Source of the DNA: Gnetum montanum
Lineage: Eukaryota > Streptophyta > Gnetopsida > Gnetales > Gnetaceae
NCBI GenBank assembly: GCA_015680685.1
Contig: MNCI01002152.1
Coordinates: 434,498-498,497, forward strand
Direction: 5' to 3'
Length of the DNA: 64,000 nt
Position 1 is the first letter of the stretch, and every line of letters begins with the position of its first letter. The translations under genes and the position numbers were made by a program. A model generated the notes under the pieces. That model saw only the letters and a program-made list of their open reading frames with translations, ran no database searches and had not been told where the DNA came from. Of the stretch, positions 43,806-55,999 are shown piece by piece.

Positions 43806-46800
43806 CTAATCCTGGCCAACATCAGGGTGCTGGACGACCGTGTGTGAGCTAGCCACGGGGGGAATGGGAGCGCCGCTGAGAGATGTCCTAGTCGTGGCCG
43901 CGACCGACGCAGCCGTAAAATGGTTCTGCCTCCCACTGAACCCGACGGTCTCATCGCGCTGATTTGTGGAGGGGCAGGTGCCACGCTCAAGGTCTACAAC
44001 ACTTCTGGGCAGGTCGATACGGGTATGCTGGTCCATTGCGGCAGTAATATCCTGCCAGAGTTTCCTGAACCTACCGTATACCACGGTCGGGGGGGGGGGG
44101 GGGGGGGGGGGGGGGGCGGGGTAGGCCGCACCTTTGAAAATGCATTCGTTTCTGGCCTTCCACAGAATCGATAGCGTGGTAAGCATCGGCGAGTTACCAA
44201 AGACTGTAATGGGATGGAGATCGGCCATGTGCCAGAATTGTCTGGTAACGTGGCAGTCATACATGAAATGCAGCTGCATCTCAGAGTGGTGGTTGCACAG
44301 GGGGCAATGGGTACTGACCGCCATGCCCCTGATTCGCAATAGAGTCCAGACGGGGAGGGCCTGGTGGAGGATCAGCCACCCGAACATCTTGATCTTTTCC
44401 AGGATAGAACCCCGCCAGAGCAGCATCCATCATGGATCGGTTGGAAACCATGTTCGGATGTACTGACGAGGATGAAGAGAAATCTCATCAGCATTACCCA
44501 ATGATGCCACGTGGGCACACAGCTGTTTCCAAACGAAAGAGTTAGAACCAGCTATCGTCCAGGGCCGGTACTTCCGTCGCAGGATCTGCGCCCAGAGGGA
44601 GGGGTCATCCAGCATGGTGGACAGCCGCCAAATTAGCCTCTGCTGCCCCAAAGCCACCTCCACCTTGAAGGGGAGCATGCCGACCCCCCGGCCTCACGGG
44701 GCTGCGCAGTGGTGGTCCAATCCACCAGGTCCATCTTTCTTCCGCCTTGCCCTCCCGACCAGAAGAAGTTGCACAAAATCGCATCAATCCTCATGATGAC
44801 GCCAGAGGGCAGGGAGGCAACCGAGGCACCAAATCTGGCCATGGCCCCCAACACCGCGGTCACCAGCACGATTTTCCCTTTACGGGAGAGGAAACGATTC
44901 GTCCAATGGGTCGTGCGCTGTTGAATTCTCATCAGGAAAGCCTGCCAGGTTTGTTGTCTGTGCCAGTTGTGGATGGGGATGCCCAAATACTTATCATCTA
45001 CCTCGCCTGGCAAGATCCCCAGGATTTGGATAATCTTGCTACGCACAGAATGATGGGTGTGTGTGAAGTACAGCGCAAACTTCCCGGCGTGCGTTTGCAG
45101 ACCCACCTCCCGCTGGAAATGATCAAGCACCCTCATCAGAGCCTTCACCTGCGGCAGGGCAGCCCTGATGAAGATCATGGTGTCGTCCACATAGTGAGCG
45201 GTGAGACAGTGAATGCCGTGCACTTCGAGCCCCTGGACGCCCTCTTCCGTACAATAGATTTGCAGAAGGTCCATCAGCATTAGAAAAAGGAGGGGGAGAG
45301 GGGGTCGCCTTGACGCAGCCCACGTCCAGTCCCACGAAAGCCCCGTAGGTGCCCATTGATATCTAGGGAGTACCGCCCACCCCTTTGCATCTGTAAGCAG
45401 AGCTCCACAAAGTCCCGATCCAGGCCTTTTGCTAGCAATATGTTTCACAGGGCAACCCAACTGACAGAATCGTAAGCTTTGGTGATATCGAGCTTGATGT
45501 AGAGGCCTAGGAATTTTGCGATGCAGAGGGAGTGCTGGATTTCTTGCAGTAGCAGGACCTGGTCCTGGAGGTGGCGGCCCTTAATAAACACAGCCTGGTT
45601 TTTCCCCACCAACGGCGGCATGAGGGGGTGCAGTCTAGCAACGAGCATGCAGGAGAACAACCGCAGGAGCGAGTTGCAGACACCAATGGGACGGAAATGT
45701 CCTATGGAAGTGGGCATCTCCATCTTGGGCAGAAGGATCACACGAGAGCAGTTAATTTCTTTGCGGACCTGACACCACGCCAACATGTGGTTGAAAGCGT
45801 TGAGAAGGTCCGCCCCTAGCACATCCTCGAATTCGCTGAAGAATTCAATGGGCCAACCATCTGGACCCGACGCCTTATTCGTCGGCATCTCCTGCAGTGT
45901 AGCGTGCAGTTCCCGACGTGAGAAAGGATGTAACAGCCGCGAATTTTCAACCTGGGTCAAGGCCTTATGAACTGGCACGGAAATCGGTTCGGTAGCCTGC
46001 CACGTCCAGACTTGCTGCCAGTAGTGCAGCAGTCTGTCAACACACGAATGGGGGTGCGTTTGGTCTCCCTGCATGAAATGATGCAGGGGGCGATGACATT
46101 TTCCCTGGTGCTCCTTCGCCGTGGTGAAAAAGAATTTTGTGTGTCGGTCCCCGGCTCTTAGCCACTGCACCCAGGCCCGTTGCCACCAATACTCTTCCTC
46201 CTCACTCTGCATTAGTTGTAACTTTGCCAGGAGGGTGAGCTCTTCGTTGTTGTGGTCCTCTCCCTACTCCTGCTGGGCCTGGATTGCCTGCAGTTGAGCC
46301 TGAAGCCAGCAGCGATCTCCTCTAAAATTGTATTTTTCCTCTGTGTTGAGGTTTTTGATTTTCTGTTTCAAGGTCTTCAGCCTGTTTTTCTGAAAATCAT
46401 GTGGGTCCTCCAAGCACGGGTATCTGTGCCAGATTTCCTACGCCAGTGCACCCAGCCACGTCTTTCGAAGCCAGGTGCACTCGAACCGAAAAGGACAAGG
46501 GCTCTGCCACGTGTCCCTGTCTAACTGGCAGAAAATAGCCCGGTGGTTTGATGCCATCTGGACCCCTCCGTACACATGCACACCCCAGTCGGTCAACAGC
46601 GCCCTGCTGACCCACGCCCGGTCAATCCGGGACTGGACTAGCGGTTGCCTTGACAATGATTGCTCCAAGTGTACCTGCGGCCCACGATTTCGATGTCGGT
46701 GAGGGTCTTTCGTTGCAGTAGCACATGGAATTCGGGTGCCCTTGGGGGCTCCACCATGGAACCATCAGACTTTTCCCAGCTGTAGAGCCTCTGGTTGAAG

Positions 46801-46913
46801 TCACCGATCAGTAGCTGCCCCGCATCATCGGGGACAAGTCCGACGACGTGCTCAAGCTCCTGAAGGCGTGCCTGCCACCCCTGAGCGCCATAAACATTAT
46901 CTTGAAAGGGCAA
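43806..46913 (-). pseudogene. LINE ORF2: endonuclease end, reverse transcriptase, zf-RVT; frameshifted
   Basis: Minus-strand domain order: endonuclease C-terminus (46913-46638; LLIGDFNQRLYSWEKSDG and RRYTWSNH), linker, RT (46212 to about 44900; NKASGPDGWPIEFF, FRPIGVCNSLLRLFS, the LDITKAYDSVSW block with its Asp, GLRQGDPLSP, and YVDD in AHYVDDTMIF), maturase-like part (KYLGIPI..., FLSRKGKIVLV), and zf-RVT (44426-44100; IKMFGWLILHQALPVW, CPLCNHH, WKARNECIFKG). Breaks: a stop after SVSWVAL (about 45445), a frameshift near 45295 beside QGDPLSP, another near 44680, and a stop near 44428. The active-site residues remain, but the protein cannot be made as one piece. A G28 run (44089-44116) encodes a Pro stretch. 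Confidence 0.85.
44089..44116. repeat. G28 homopolymer inside the LINE
   Basis: A run of 28 G (C on the LINE sense strand) follows the zf-RVT segment and reads as poly-Pro. A 17-base C run lies at 43405-43421. Both are prone to length error. Confidence 0.85.
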
Positions 46914-46915
46914 CT

Positions 46916-47487
46916 AGAAATAGCCAAGGATCTAAACAAATTCTTGGCTGCTAAAGTTGCTAAATTAAGAGCCAAAATTGCTAACCCTACATTTATCAAC
47001 CTAGCATTAAATTTTTTAAAGCAACTCAAGGAAAGGTTTTCATTTATTCATGGGGATATGATGAAGCATCAAAGTATTTATTAATCTAAATTAGTTATTG
47101 ATTGGTTCACCCAGTAGCATAGTGCTTGGTAATCCTAGTAGTGGATACATGGGTTTAGGACATGTACAAAAAATGAAACTAGATGCTTATGTTAGGACTA
47201 GTTAGAGATTAGTTAATTAGTTAAATTAAATTACTTCATTTCTCTATTTTAAGCACAAGGAACATAAAACATAAAGTAATAAAAATCAAATGCCTTGACT
47301 ACACTTATCCATATCTTTGTACATCACAAGTGTAATTGGGAAGACAATGAATGATTGTTAGGGTAAAGTTCACTTCCTAGGAGACTATTGTACCAAAAGA
47401 TATAGAGTCCACAAAATTCAACTGGATCACATGTGAACGATTTGTGATTCATATGGTTGAGTGTAGGGGTACCTCGATTGCTCTTCA
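46916..47487 (+). mobile_element. 3' end of a D-family element with a shortened LTR
   Basis: An open frame (to about 47083) rich in K, L and A (LEIAKDLNKFLAAKVAKLRA) resembles the coiled-coil tail of ORF2. It is followed by the tract CATGGGGATA (47049-47058) and an LTR from 47059 (TGATGAAGCATCAAAG) to 47487. The LTR is about 430 bp against 934 bp in D, with most of U3 and R missing. Its 5' side is cut by the LINE. Confidence 0.65.
47059..47487 (+). repeat. Internally deleted D-type LTR
   Basis: The start matches the D LTR start and the end reads GGGGTACCTCGATTGCTCTTCA, a worn form of the family end. The part between GCATCAAAGT and the CCCAGTAGCATAG region is absent. Confidence 0.7.
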
Positions 47488-47499
47488 AACTTAGTGCAA

Positions 47500-48622
47500 A
47501 AATTTTAAAAATTTAAAAGTTTTTTACAAAATAAATCAGACCTCTAATCATCATTTAGTTCATTGTATGATGAATCAACATTAGTGAGGGTCATGTAGAT
47601 AAGATGAGAATTTTTTTGCATCTTCCTTTAATTCTTATCCACTTTGCTCTCCATCATCCTAGCTTGTATAGAAGTTGGTATTCTTTACTTCTTTAGTGGA
47701 TTTATTCTTGAATTGAATCCTAAAGCTACTATGACATTTAGAGGCCACATGACCTCTTTCACCACACATCCAACATTCTATAGAAGAGAAATCTAAATTA
47801 TAATTTAAGAAATTATTTCCCTACCTTTGAGATGATTGAATCTTTGTTGATATGTTCCTCTATTTCTTAGAGTAATTAGTTGTTGTAGCTTCCTAGTGAG
47901 AAAGGCAATCTCATCTTCATTGATCTCATCATGCTCATTAAGCTCATTCTCCATTGAGGTAGTCATCAAAGAAATGGATATTTTTTGAATAGATCCTTCA
48001 CTTATGAGATTTATTTCATAGGTGATGAGAGCACTTTGAAGTTCCTCAAATTTTAGAGTTAAGAAATCTTTGATTTACTCTATGCCTATTACCTTTGGTC
48101 TAATCTTCGATTATAGAGTTTTGATCATTTTGATGATGACATTACTTTTGGGCATATCCTTTCTTATTCCTCTAATTGCTATAAGAATATCATTAGCTCT
48201 AGAGAAATAATCTTTTATTTTCTCACCTTCTCTCATTTTGAGTTTATTGTATTCACCTTGTAAAACTACAAATTTCAATTTCTTAACAATAGATGTTCCT
48301 TCATAAGTAGCCTCTAAAGTTTGCCAAATTTCTATAGCCATTTTACATCCCTCAAATTTATTAAATTCATATTTATTCAAAGCACAATATAAAATTTTTT
48401 TTCTTTTGAATCAAACATAAACTTATCCTTTTCCTCTTGTCACCATTTGTTGCAAGGCTTGATGATGCTAGTGGAGCTATTGATAGGCTAGGTGTAGCCT
48501 TCAAGGATTAATCCCCATACATCAAACTCCATGGATTTCAAGAATCCTTGCATTTTAGCTTTCTAATAGGCAAAGTCAAATCCATCAAACATGGATGGAT
48601 TTATGTAATATGTCCTTTCCAT
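47500..48622 (-). pseudogene. Copia gag (UBN2-type) of element H, lightly broken
   Basis: A minus-strand frame from ATG at 48622 (MERTYYINPSMFDGFDFAY), 43 bases after the primer site, has only a handful of stops. The UBN2 gag core is intact at 48380-48111: KMAIEIWQTLEATYEGTS, KLKFVVLQGEYNKLKMREGE, IKDYFSRANDIL. A normal CX2CX4HX4C knuckle, CWMCGERGHVASKC, lies near 47775-47730. It would build the copia particle and bind element RNA. It ends at the D-family insertion before protease. Confidence 0.8.
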
Positions 48623-48664
48623 TATTCACTCATGATGTTGATGATGATAGAAAAGAGTATTAAG

Positions 48665-48676
48665 CTCTGATACCAC
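48665..48676 (-). other. tRNA-iMet primer binding site of element H
   Basis: On the minus strand TGGTATCAGAGC is a perfect match to the standard plant initiator-Met primer site, two bases after the LTR end (GATCCACA). Confidence 0.9.
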
Positions 48677-48678
48677 TT

Positions 48679-49492
48679 GTGGATCATTAAACTTAGAAGG
48701 AGGAGGAATGAATAAGTTTCCCAAATTAAAACTTTGTAAAATAAAATCATACATACCAAATCTAATGTCATTCCTCAACTTGGGTAGTCCACACTTGGAG
48801 GGTATATCGCTAGCACACCTTTAAGCTTTGTTTCTCTCAAATGTGGTTGAAGGGTCTACACCCTATATAATCATCAAGCCCTTCTCTAGATTTTTGTGCC
48901 ACAACACCAACCAATCAAACCCGTAAGGTTCCAATAGGCTTGGAATGTGGTTTCTAGGCTTCCACAACCTTTACAATCTTAAGCTTTGCTCCAAAGTGTT
49001 ATGCCACAACACCAATCACTCAATCTTATATGATCTCAACAAGCTCAAGTAAGATGTCTTTTTGCAAGAAGCACATCAACCTCCCATAGAAACAAGAGAG
49101 AATAATTTACAAGGGATAAATGCAACTCAATTTTCTAATCGTTGTACATTAATATACAACACACTTTACAATGAAAAAATGATGATACAATGAAGATCAA
49201 TAAAGATTAAAATTATTGTACAATGATTGCACATAAGCTTACACATTTTCTAATGCATATGATGTCTTCTTATAGCTACCATGTTTCTATATCCATCTTA
49301 GAACTCATGCAATGGCTAGCCAAAAATAGCTAATATTCATAGAAGATGTCTTCTTCATGCCTAAGATGTATTTTTATGTTTTCCTTTTATTTTGGAAATA
49401 TATCTTTGTATGGGAAGGACATCTTTTTGAAATCTTTGTTATAAGAAGGCATCTTTTTTTGGAGAAAGATGTCTTTCTAAAACTAGCCTATA
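48679..49492 (-). repeat. 5' LTR of element H, inner part (814 bp)
   Basis: This part contains the paired GGTGTTGTGGCA stretches also seen in the F LTR and AAGATGTCTT-type motifs at 49340-49480. The remaining 300 bp lie at 59595-59894. Confidence 0.8.
49488..49492. other. Target site duplication of element K (left copy, CTATA)
   Basis: CTATA here is repeated at 59590-59594, directly outside the two K LTRs. Confidence 0.9.
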
Positions 49493-50340
49493 CAATAAGT
49501 GGCAAGGTATCCCTATGCCCAATCATATAAATCACAAGCATTCACATGCAATCCAGTTAAATTATGTAGACTATAATTACTTAGTGCACTAGAGCTAAAC
49601 AATGTGTGTGTGTTGTTTGTTCGTTGTCTTCCTAGTCCCACTTGTGGAATGCAATTATATGGTTAAGTGTGATTAAAGCATAAGATTTTTAGTATTTTTT
49701 GTTTTTATTGAATTACTCACCTAGAACAAGAATAAAAGAAAGTGCAATTAATTGCTAAGTAAATTATAGTCTAATCTAGCCTAACACAAGTAACCATTCC
49801 CACTTCTTGAACACATCCTAAACATTGTGCAAACACTACTAGGCTATCGAACGCTAGTTGTTTCTGAGCTACAAAGTGTCACACGTATGCTTGAAGGGCT
49901 CATGCTTATGTAATTTAATGATTTGCTTAATTGATCAAAATTAATTGCTACATAAATAACATTAATGTAAATTTCATGAAATATAAATGCATAAGAAAGA
50001 AAATCACAAGTGTTGCAAGGAATGGATTAAAGAGCTCATCTTTATTGCCAACACAATGGTGTGCTCAGGTACATCAATGCTTGAATAAAGATCTGTTCAC
50101 ACTTAGACCTCCTACTATGGGCACTTGGAAAATATGCTAACTTTCAAATGGACAAATTGCAAGAGTTTGGCTACTGATTGCTAAAAACTTAGTCCCAATT
50201 GTGTGCCAAGACACTGTATTTATAGACCTAGAAATAACCCTACGATATCACATCTTAGGCCATGATATTGTGTACTCAATATCGTGTACCCGATATTGTA
50301 GCCACCCCAATATCGGATTGATGAAAAACAAAATTTATTA
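49493..50340 (-). repeat. 3' LTR of element K (848 bp)
   Basis: On the minus strand it starts TAATAAATTTTGTTTTTCAT (TG worn to TA) and ends near CCACTTATTG; both ends are changed by transitions. GATATC-type motifs lie at 50240-50326 and a minus-strand TATA element near 50217. Confidence 0.85.
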
Positions 50341-50350
50341 TAACCCCATG
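50341..50350 (-). other. Polypurine tract of element K
   Basis: On the minus strand CATGGGGTTA precedes the LTR, in the same TCAGTCATGGGG context as A and B. Confidence 0.7.
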
Positions 50351-51658
50351 ACTGAATGAAAACTTGTCCTCAAGAATAGAAGAAGAGGAACAAGTCCTTT
50401 ACAAAATATAATAGGGGGTGTAGACTTATTTGACTGACATGTAAAGTGACATAGAGAAAACAGACAAATACAAAAGTGCCTAAGGAGACAATATTATAAT
50501 GGTGTACAACATTGGGTGTTCATGATAATAGGAAGGAATACCAATAGATCCAAAGGACATCCAACCCCTCTTGGCAATAGAAAAATGAGGGAGAGGTAGA
50601 AGAGATCTAGCAATCATGAACAATCTCCTGCAAGTGATATGGTTACATCTTTCTTGGTGATGACAGTCCCGCTTCTAGTCCACGCTTCCCATTGCAATCA
50701 TAAACAAACCAAGGATTAGTATGTATAGTGCAATAGATAATGGCTAAGTACCTTGTCTTGTCAATGATTTTATCTATCCAGGTTGTGATTGTGATAGATT
50801 GGTTGCTTGACGTTGTTAGTGGAAATACTGATGAATGGGTTAAATAAGAGAAGTGATCCATATAATTCAGTAAAAGCTTAACACAAGGAATACTAGAAAG
50901 AGGGTATTTACAAAAATAAAAAGGGGTTCATTATAAATAGTTTTGAAGGTATGTACAATTGAATGACATGGATAGGGTAAATAAAAAAAATTTAATTGTA
51001 ACAATGTCTAAGGATAAAGAACTTAACTTAACCAAACCAAAAGATATGCAAGTGGGTCCTCCCCAAAGCAAGCATAGGCCTTTTATGCCCTTGCATAACT
51101 TCAAACTAAGGAGTCTATGGGTACCATGGAGATTAATGGTTATAGAAAGTTAAGTAAAAAAACTCAAAAGTAACTAACTGAGAAACCTGACACGTCAAAC
51201 TAGAACATTGAATTAAAACATGAAATCGATAGTGAGGTGAGACATGAAAAGCAGAGATGGATGACAGAGAGAGTGAAATGGAGTTCCTAATTATTGTCAC
51301 ATGTAGTCCCTTGTGGAGTTTGTGATTAATTGACTTGGTAGGATCCTTCCTCAATCTAGATCAAAATCAACCACTTTCAATGACTTTGCATCGACATTCT
51401 AAGGCAAGTCCATCCCTTGAGATACAAGAATGCTCCCACAAAATAACCGCCATTCCAAATTGGAGTGAAGGTAGGAAGTGAGAAAGGGCCTTAGTTAGAG
51501 GAGACAAGACAAGTCTCATAACTAGTACTTGTAGCCCTTTTTATTTGGTCTAAGGCGTGTGCTTTGAATTCCCATGTTTTTTTTGGATGGGAATCACACC
51601 ATGCAAAGACCCATGCATTTTTCACATTTATTTTGTCCAAGGGATGTGCTTTGAATCC

Positions 51659-51699
<41 letters not shown>

Positions 51700-52450
51700 G
51701 TTGAGGACCACACCATGCAAGGACTTATTTCACTTCCTATTATGAAATGACATAGAATAGTGAGATTCTTACAAGAACACTCTTGCACATAGGAAAATAG
51801 AAAAATACGAAGAATGCTACATCCCTTTGAAGCCATATCTTATCCAAACCTTTGATTTCTTACCAATTCTAGAAACTACATAGGTCACCAATTTATTAAA
51901 GTTTCATTAAAAAAGAAGAGACTGCATGCTCCAAAAACAAGGAAAACCATGGAGTATGTGGATGAGTGGATGATGTGGACTCACTGCCTATTATATAAGA
52001 AGAAACCATGTCCTAATCATCGGTAATGACATTCAAAGTCAGAAACTAGACATCAATAATCAAATTACAAATGAAGCATACCATCATTGAGTAGTGCATT
52101 ACCATTGTACCTTCCACCGTATTAGTAGAAAAAGTAGAGAAACACATAAAAAATAAGCAGACATAACCATAAAAGAAAGTAAAAGAGTAGACAATAGATA
52201 TTGAATATATCAAAATGGTGTAAAACAAAAACTAATAAAAGAACAATAACCTTAAAAATATAAATATGTAAAATAAAAATGTGAAACAAAGAAGATGAAA
52301 ACAAAAGGTTGTAAAACCAAAAATGTGTAAAACAAAAAGGTCAAAAACTAAGGAGCTGCCTAATGTGTTAGTATGGATGGCCATCTTCCCCATAACTAAG
52401 TTGGAAGGGAGAGATCTGAAAGATTGAGCATGGTTGTCCAACTGATAAGG
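50351..52450 (-). other. Post-integrase spacer of element K
   Basis: No domain is recognised. Low-complexity T-rich blocks (minus strand, TTTTGTTTTAC types) lie at 52140-52350, and a TC dinucleotide repeat at 51662-51696. The stretch GTGGGTCCTCCCCAAAGCA near 51055 is shared with A and B just before their internal promoter. Confidence 0.6.
51662..51696. repeat. (TC)n microsatellite
   Basis: A pure TC dinucleotide tract of about 35 bases lies in the K spacer; nothing similar stands at the matching place in B. Confidence 0.9.
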
Positions 52451-52511
52451 TGTTTGTTGTGTTGATTAGCTTGAGCTCATGGAAAGGTTTTATTTGTTGA
52501 ATGTTAACTAA

Positions 52512-53700
52512 TTATTTTTTGTTTGGGCTATCAGGTTTGTAGATGATCATGGCCCCAGATGGAAAAGTCTCATCAATAATGTAAGGTCCTTCCCACAATG
52601 TTTGGAATTTGGTTCGTTGGGGTACATGTGTAGGATTCCAATAAAGAACCTTGTCTCCTCGTTGAAACTTTACTTTTCTTATTTTGAGGTCATGGAATTT
52701 CTTGTTGAATGCCTTATCCATCTTGTTAAATGATAGGGTCATTAACCAATTTTCTTCTAGAAAGTTGAGACTCAATAATCATTCTTTCTATGCTAGACTT
52801 AGATCTAGGTCAAGGTCATAGGCTGTAGAGAGTGTATGAAGCTTGAATTGGATGAGAAATGTTGGTAGTTTTCTGTACATGATCTCATAGGGAGAATAAA
52901 CTATGGGAAGCTTCTATGTGGAGAGATAGGCCCAAATGGAATCATTTAATTTAGTGCTTCAATCTCTTCAGTATTTGCTAATGGTACATGTTAAGATTTT
53001 TGTAATCTTCCAATTAGTGACCTCAGCTTGGCCATTGGCTTGGGGGTGATATGGTGTTGTGAGTTTATGTTCAAACTCCAAGTATTGCATCAACTTTTGG
53101 AAAGTGGAACTTGTAAAAAATGAGTTTCATTATTAGAAATTAACACACAAGGTACACCAAACCTGTTTATGATATTTTTTTGTACAAACCAAGTAGCAGT
53201 GCTGGGTGTACAGTTGGTGATAACTGCTACTTCTACCCACTTAGTACAATAGTCAACTACGACTATTATATATACCTTTCCATTTGATAAAGGTGCAATG
53301 GTATCCATAAAGTCAATGCCCTAAATGTAGAATAGTTTGAGAGGTTGTATCCATTGTTGTGGTCCCTCCATTCAAGCTGTCATTCTATCATACCTTTAGC
53401 AACAATCACAAGTGTGGATGAATTGATGTGGATCCCTAACGATTGTTGGCTAATAATATCCCTCCATGAGGATTTTTATGGTCATGCATCTCCCAACATA
53501 ATGGCCCCAACAAGGACCTTTGTGAGCATCCTAAAAAATGTGAAGTTGATTCATATCAAGGACACACCAACGTACCAAGCCACTAGGAAAAACCTTGTAA
53601 AAATTCTCATTAATCTCCATGAAATATTTGACCTCGTGAAGAAACTGTTATTTCTTTTAAGTGTCTAGCCCTTGTGGTAGTTATTTCTTAAGTAGATAAA
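52512..53700 (-). pseudogene. Integrase of element K, broken
   Basis: On the minus strand a worn HHCC region (about 53480-53380; FIHTCDCC) precedes the catalytic core at 53308-53090: the segment GKVYIIVVVDYCTKWVEVAV keeps an Asp, but the second catalytic position reads LISNNETHF where the family has DNG. The C-terminal domain is well kept at 52775-52512 (KVKFQRGDKVLYWNPTHVPQ, LWEGPYIIDETFPSG), matching the Athila GPY-type tail. Stops separate the pieces. The Asp-to-Asn change alone would abolish strand transfer. Confidence 0.75.
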
Positions 53701-53759
53701 TGAGGATGATGTTGTACCATTTTGGTTCATTGGGAATTTATGCATTGATGCACCTGCAA

Positions 53760-55480
53760 GAAGAGATTCATCAGGGAATTGATCAGATAAAGGGCTCTCT
53801 TTCTTCTTGTCATCCCATCTTAGTCATGATAAGTGATCCACAATTACATTCTCCACACCTTTATGATCTACCATCATGATATTGAATTCCTACAAAATCA
53901 TGAGCCACTATATAACATGGAAGCTCACCGTTGGTTTGTTCATTAGAAATCTAATGGAACTATGAAGTGTGTGCACAAACACTTTGTAGTAAAGCACATA
54001 GTGCCTAAACTTCTTTAAAGTAAATACCACTACCATCAACACTTTTTCTATGGTGGTGTAGTTCAGTTGTGCACTATGATTCTCTGACTTGCGCAGTGAA
54101 TGTAATTGGGATATTTTTATCATCCATCTATGTAAGCATTGCCCCCAAAGCATAATTTGATGCATTAGTCATCACATGAAATGGTTTAGACCAATCTGGT
54201 GTTTGAAGAATGGGAGTTTTAACAAGATTTTTTTTCAACTATTGAAATGTTGATTCACATACAAGGGTCCAAATGAATCATTCATCCTTCTTCATCAATT
54301 CTACCAATGGCTTAGTGATTTTGGGAAAACTCTTGTTGAATCATCGGTAGTAGCTAGTATGACCAAGGAATGACTAAACTTCTTTGACTATTTTAGGTTG
54401 GTGAGTTATTCCTTGGATGACCCTTATTTTTTTAGGGTCCACCTTGATTCCTACTTTTGAGATGCAATGCCCCAAGACTATGCCTTCCTAGACCATAAGA
54501 TGACTCTTTTTCCAATTAAGCTAGAGGTTATTTCAATACATCTTTTTAACACATGCTTAAGACAATCCAAAGCTTGCTCGAATGTAGCTCCTTAGGTAGA
54601 AAAATCATCCATGAAAACTTCTACCCCGCTACTAATTTGCCATTAAAAAATGTTAAGAACTAATTGTTAAAATGTGGCTGGGACATTGCATAGACCAAAT
54701 GGCATATGTTGGTAGGCAAAAGTTCCCCAAGGATTTGTGAAAGTTATCTTTTCTTGGTTCTTTGGTGCAATCCAAATTTTGTTATAACCATTATAACCAT
54801 CAAGAAAGCTATAATAGCTATGCCCCAAAATGGTGTCTAGCACTTGGTTGATGAAAGGCAATGGAAAATGATCCTTAAAAGTTACCATGTTGAGTAGCCA
54901 AAAATCAATGCACACCCGTCATTTTTCTCTTTTCTTTGGCATGATCATGAGTAGGTTGATCCACTCACTATTTGTGATAGGGTAAATGAATCTTGCTTTG
55001 AGGAGTTGTTTAATCTCCTCCTTGACAATCTATTTTAACTTGGGTTTCAAATGTTGCTGCAACTATCATTTCAGCTTGATGGCGGGGTGAGTGTATATTT
55101 GGTACTGGCATATTCTTGGATGTATCCCAGTAAGTTTGGAATATGACCAAGTGAAGGTTGTTAACCATTTTTCCACAAATTTTTATCATCCTTTTCTTTT
55201 TTTCTACAACAAGTTTAGCATTAATGATAACCAATCTTCCATTTTTCAAAAATACATACTCCATTCTAGTCGGTAGCATCTTCAATCCAAGGGGCTCTTG
55301 TTTAAAATTGTTAGGAATTTCTAGCTCACCCCAATTGACATCATCATTTGGTCCTTTGAAGAGATAGTGATGAACTTTCTCAAGTTCATCCATACTTGCA
55401 ATGTACTTGTACATTAGGCCCTTAGTCGATTCCATGCATAATATACTATTGCTAGTATCAACTATCATCCATTGGATGCC
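53760..55480 (-). pseudogene. Reverse transcriptase and RNase H of element K, broken
   Basis: On the minus strand a pre-RT linker is open at 55468-55010 (WGELEIPNNFKQEPLGLKML). RT motifs at 54915-54667 read MCIDFWLLNMVTFKDHFPLP, YYSFLDGYNGYNKIWIAP, GTFAYQHMPFGLCNVPATF; the catalytic box reads VFMDDFS near 54620. RNase H follows (54165-53908; ALGAML region and TTIEKVLMVVVFTLKKFRHY), of the usual Ty3 type and in the normal place. The motif set is diagnostic of Athila-lineage pol. Stops and shifts occur throughout. Confidence 0.8.
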
Positions 55481-55573
55481 TTCTTATTTTATGGCTACTA
55501 CGTATAGACATATTTGGATATTAGCTTCTAGTGCACATTGCTTGCATGCAGAGATAGATGTTTGCATTACTAA

Positions 55574-55891
55574 TCATAACTTTTGCACACAATGGCACCT
55601 TGAATTGTTATATGTGATACATACAACTCTCTTCTTCTCGATCTTCCCAAATTCATTTTCTTTTGATATATCCAAGGAATGATCTCTAATGCTCATTTTG
55701 ACATCAACAGTACTTAGCCATGTCCTTCCCATAATAATTGGAAAGTCTCCCTTGCAGTTTTCCACTTTGATTACCATGAAATTAGTGAGATATGACCACC
55801 CACAAACAATGGTGACAATGTCTTCAACTAGTCCCAATGGAATAGTAGTGGATTGGTCTACCAGTTCTAGCTGGATGTTGCTCTTCTTCAA
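55574..55891 (-). pseudogene. Retropepsin-like protease segment of element K
   Basis: An open 105-codon minus-strand piece reads QLELVDQSTTIPLGLVEDI, then FMVIKVENCKGDFPIIMGRTWL and STVDVKMSI, the typical second half of the plant Ty3/gypsy aspartic protease (consensus FPIILGRPFL). The catalytic Asp region lies upstream near 55930-55990 and is not cleanly readable. It ends in a VCITYNN-type tail, as in the D and I copies. Confidence 0.65.
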
Positions 55892-55999
55892 AGGAGGAAG
55901 GTTTCACATTATGTACATATCATGCGAGATCAGATTAACACTAGAACCAGAGTTAAGAAGAGCTTTGCAAGGCTAATTCCTAGCAATTTTTAAGTAAAC

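Larger units (their letters stand above)
43269..46915 (-). mobile_element. 5'-truncated L1-type LINE, ORF2
   Basis: This GC-rich block sits in AT-rich flanks and is read on the minus strand. Its 3' end has a short A tail (T run at 43269-43279 on the plus strand), and its 5' end falls inside the endonuclease near 46915. Truncated 5' ends are typical of target-primed insertion. No target duplication could be found by eye. Confidence 0.85.
47488..49492 (-). mobile_element. Element H: copia element, part left of K (gag and most of 5' LTR)
   Basis: On the minus strand the 5' LTR begins at 59894, is interrupted by K (49493-59589 plus one target copy), resumes at 49492 and ends at 48679. A perfect iMet primer site and gag follow. 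Joining 49471-49492 to 59595 onward restores the order seen in the F LTR around 30950-30990. Pol is cut away at 47488 by the D-family end. Confidence 0.85.

Noticed and set aside
44747-45283. 178-codon plus-strand frame in the LINE
   Set aside because: Antisense to the reverse transcriptase; no independent motif.
52046-52441. Phe/Leu-rich minus-strand frames in the K spacer considered as membrane proteins
   Set aside because: They arise from T-rich low-complexity blocks (TTTTGTTTTAC types); no start context, and overlapping frames are equally open.
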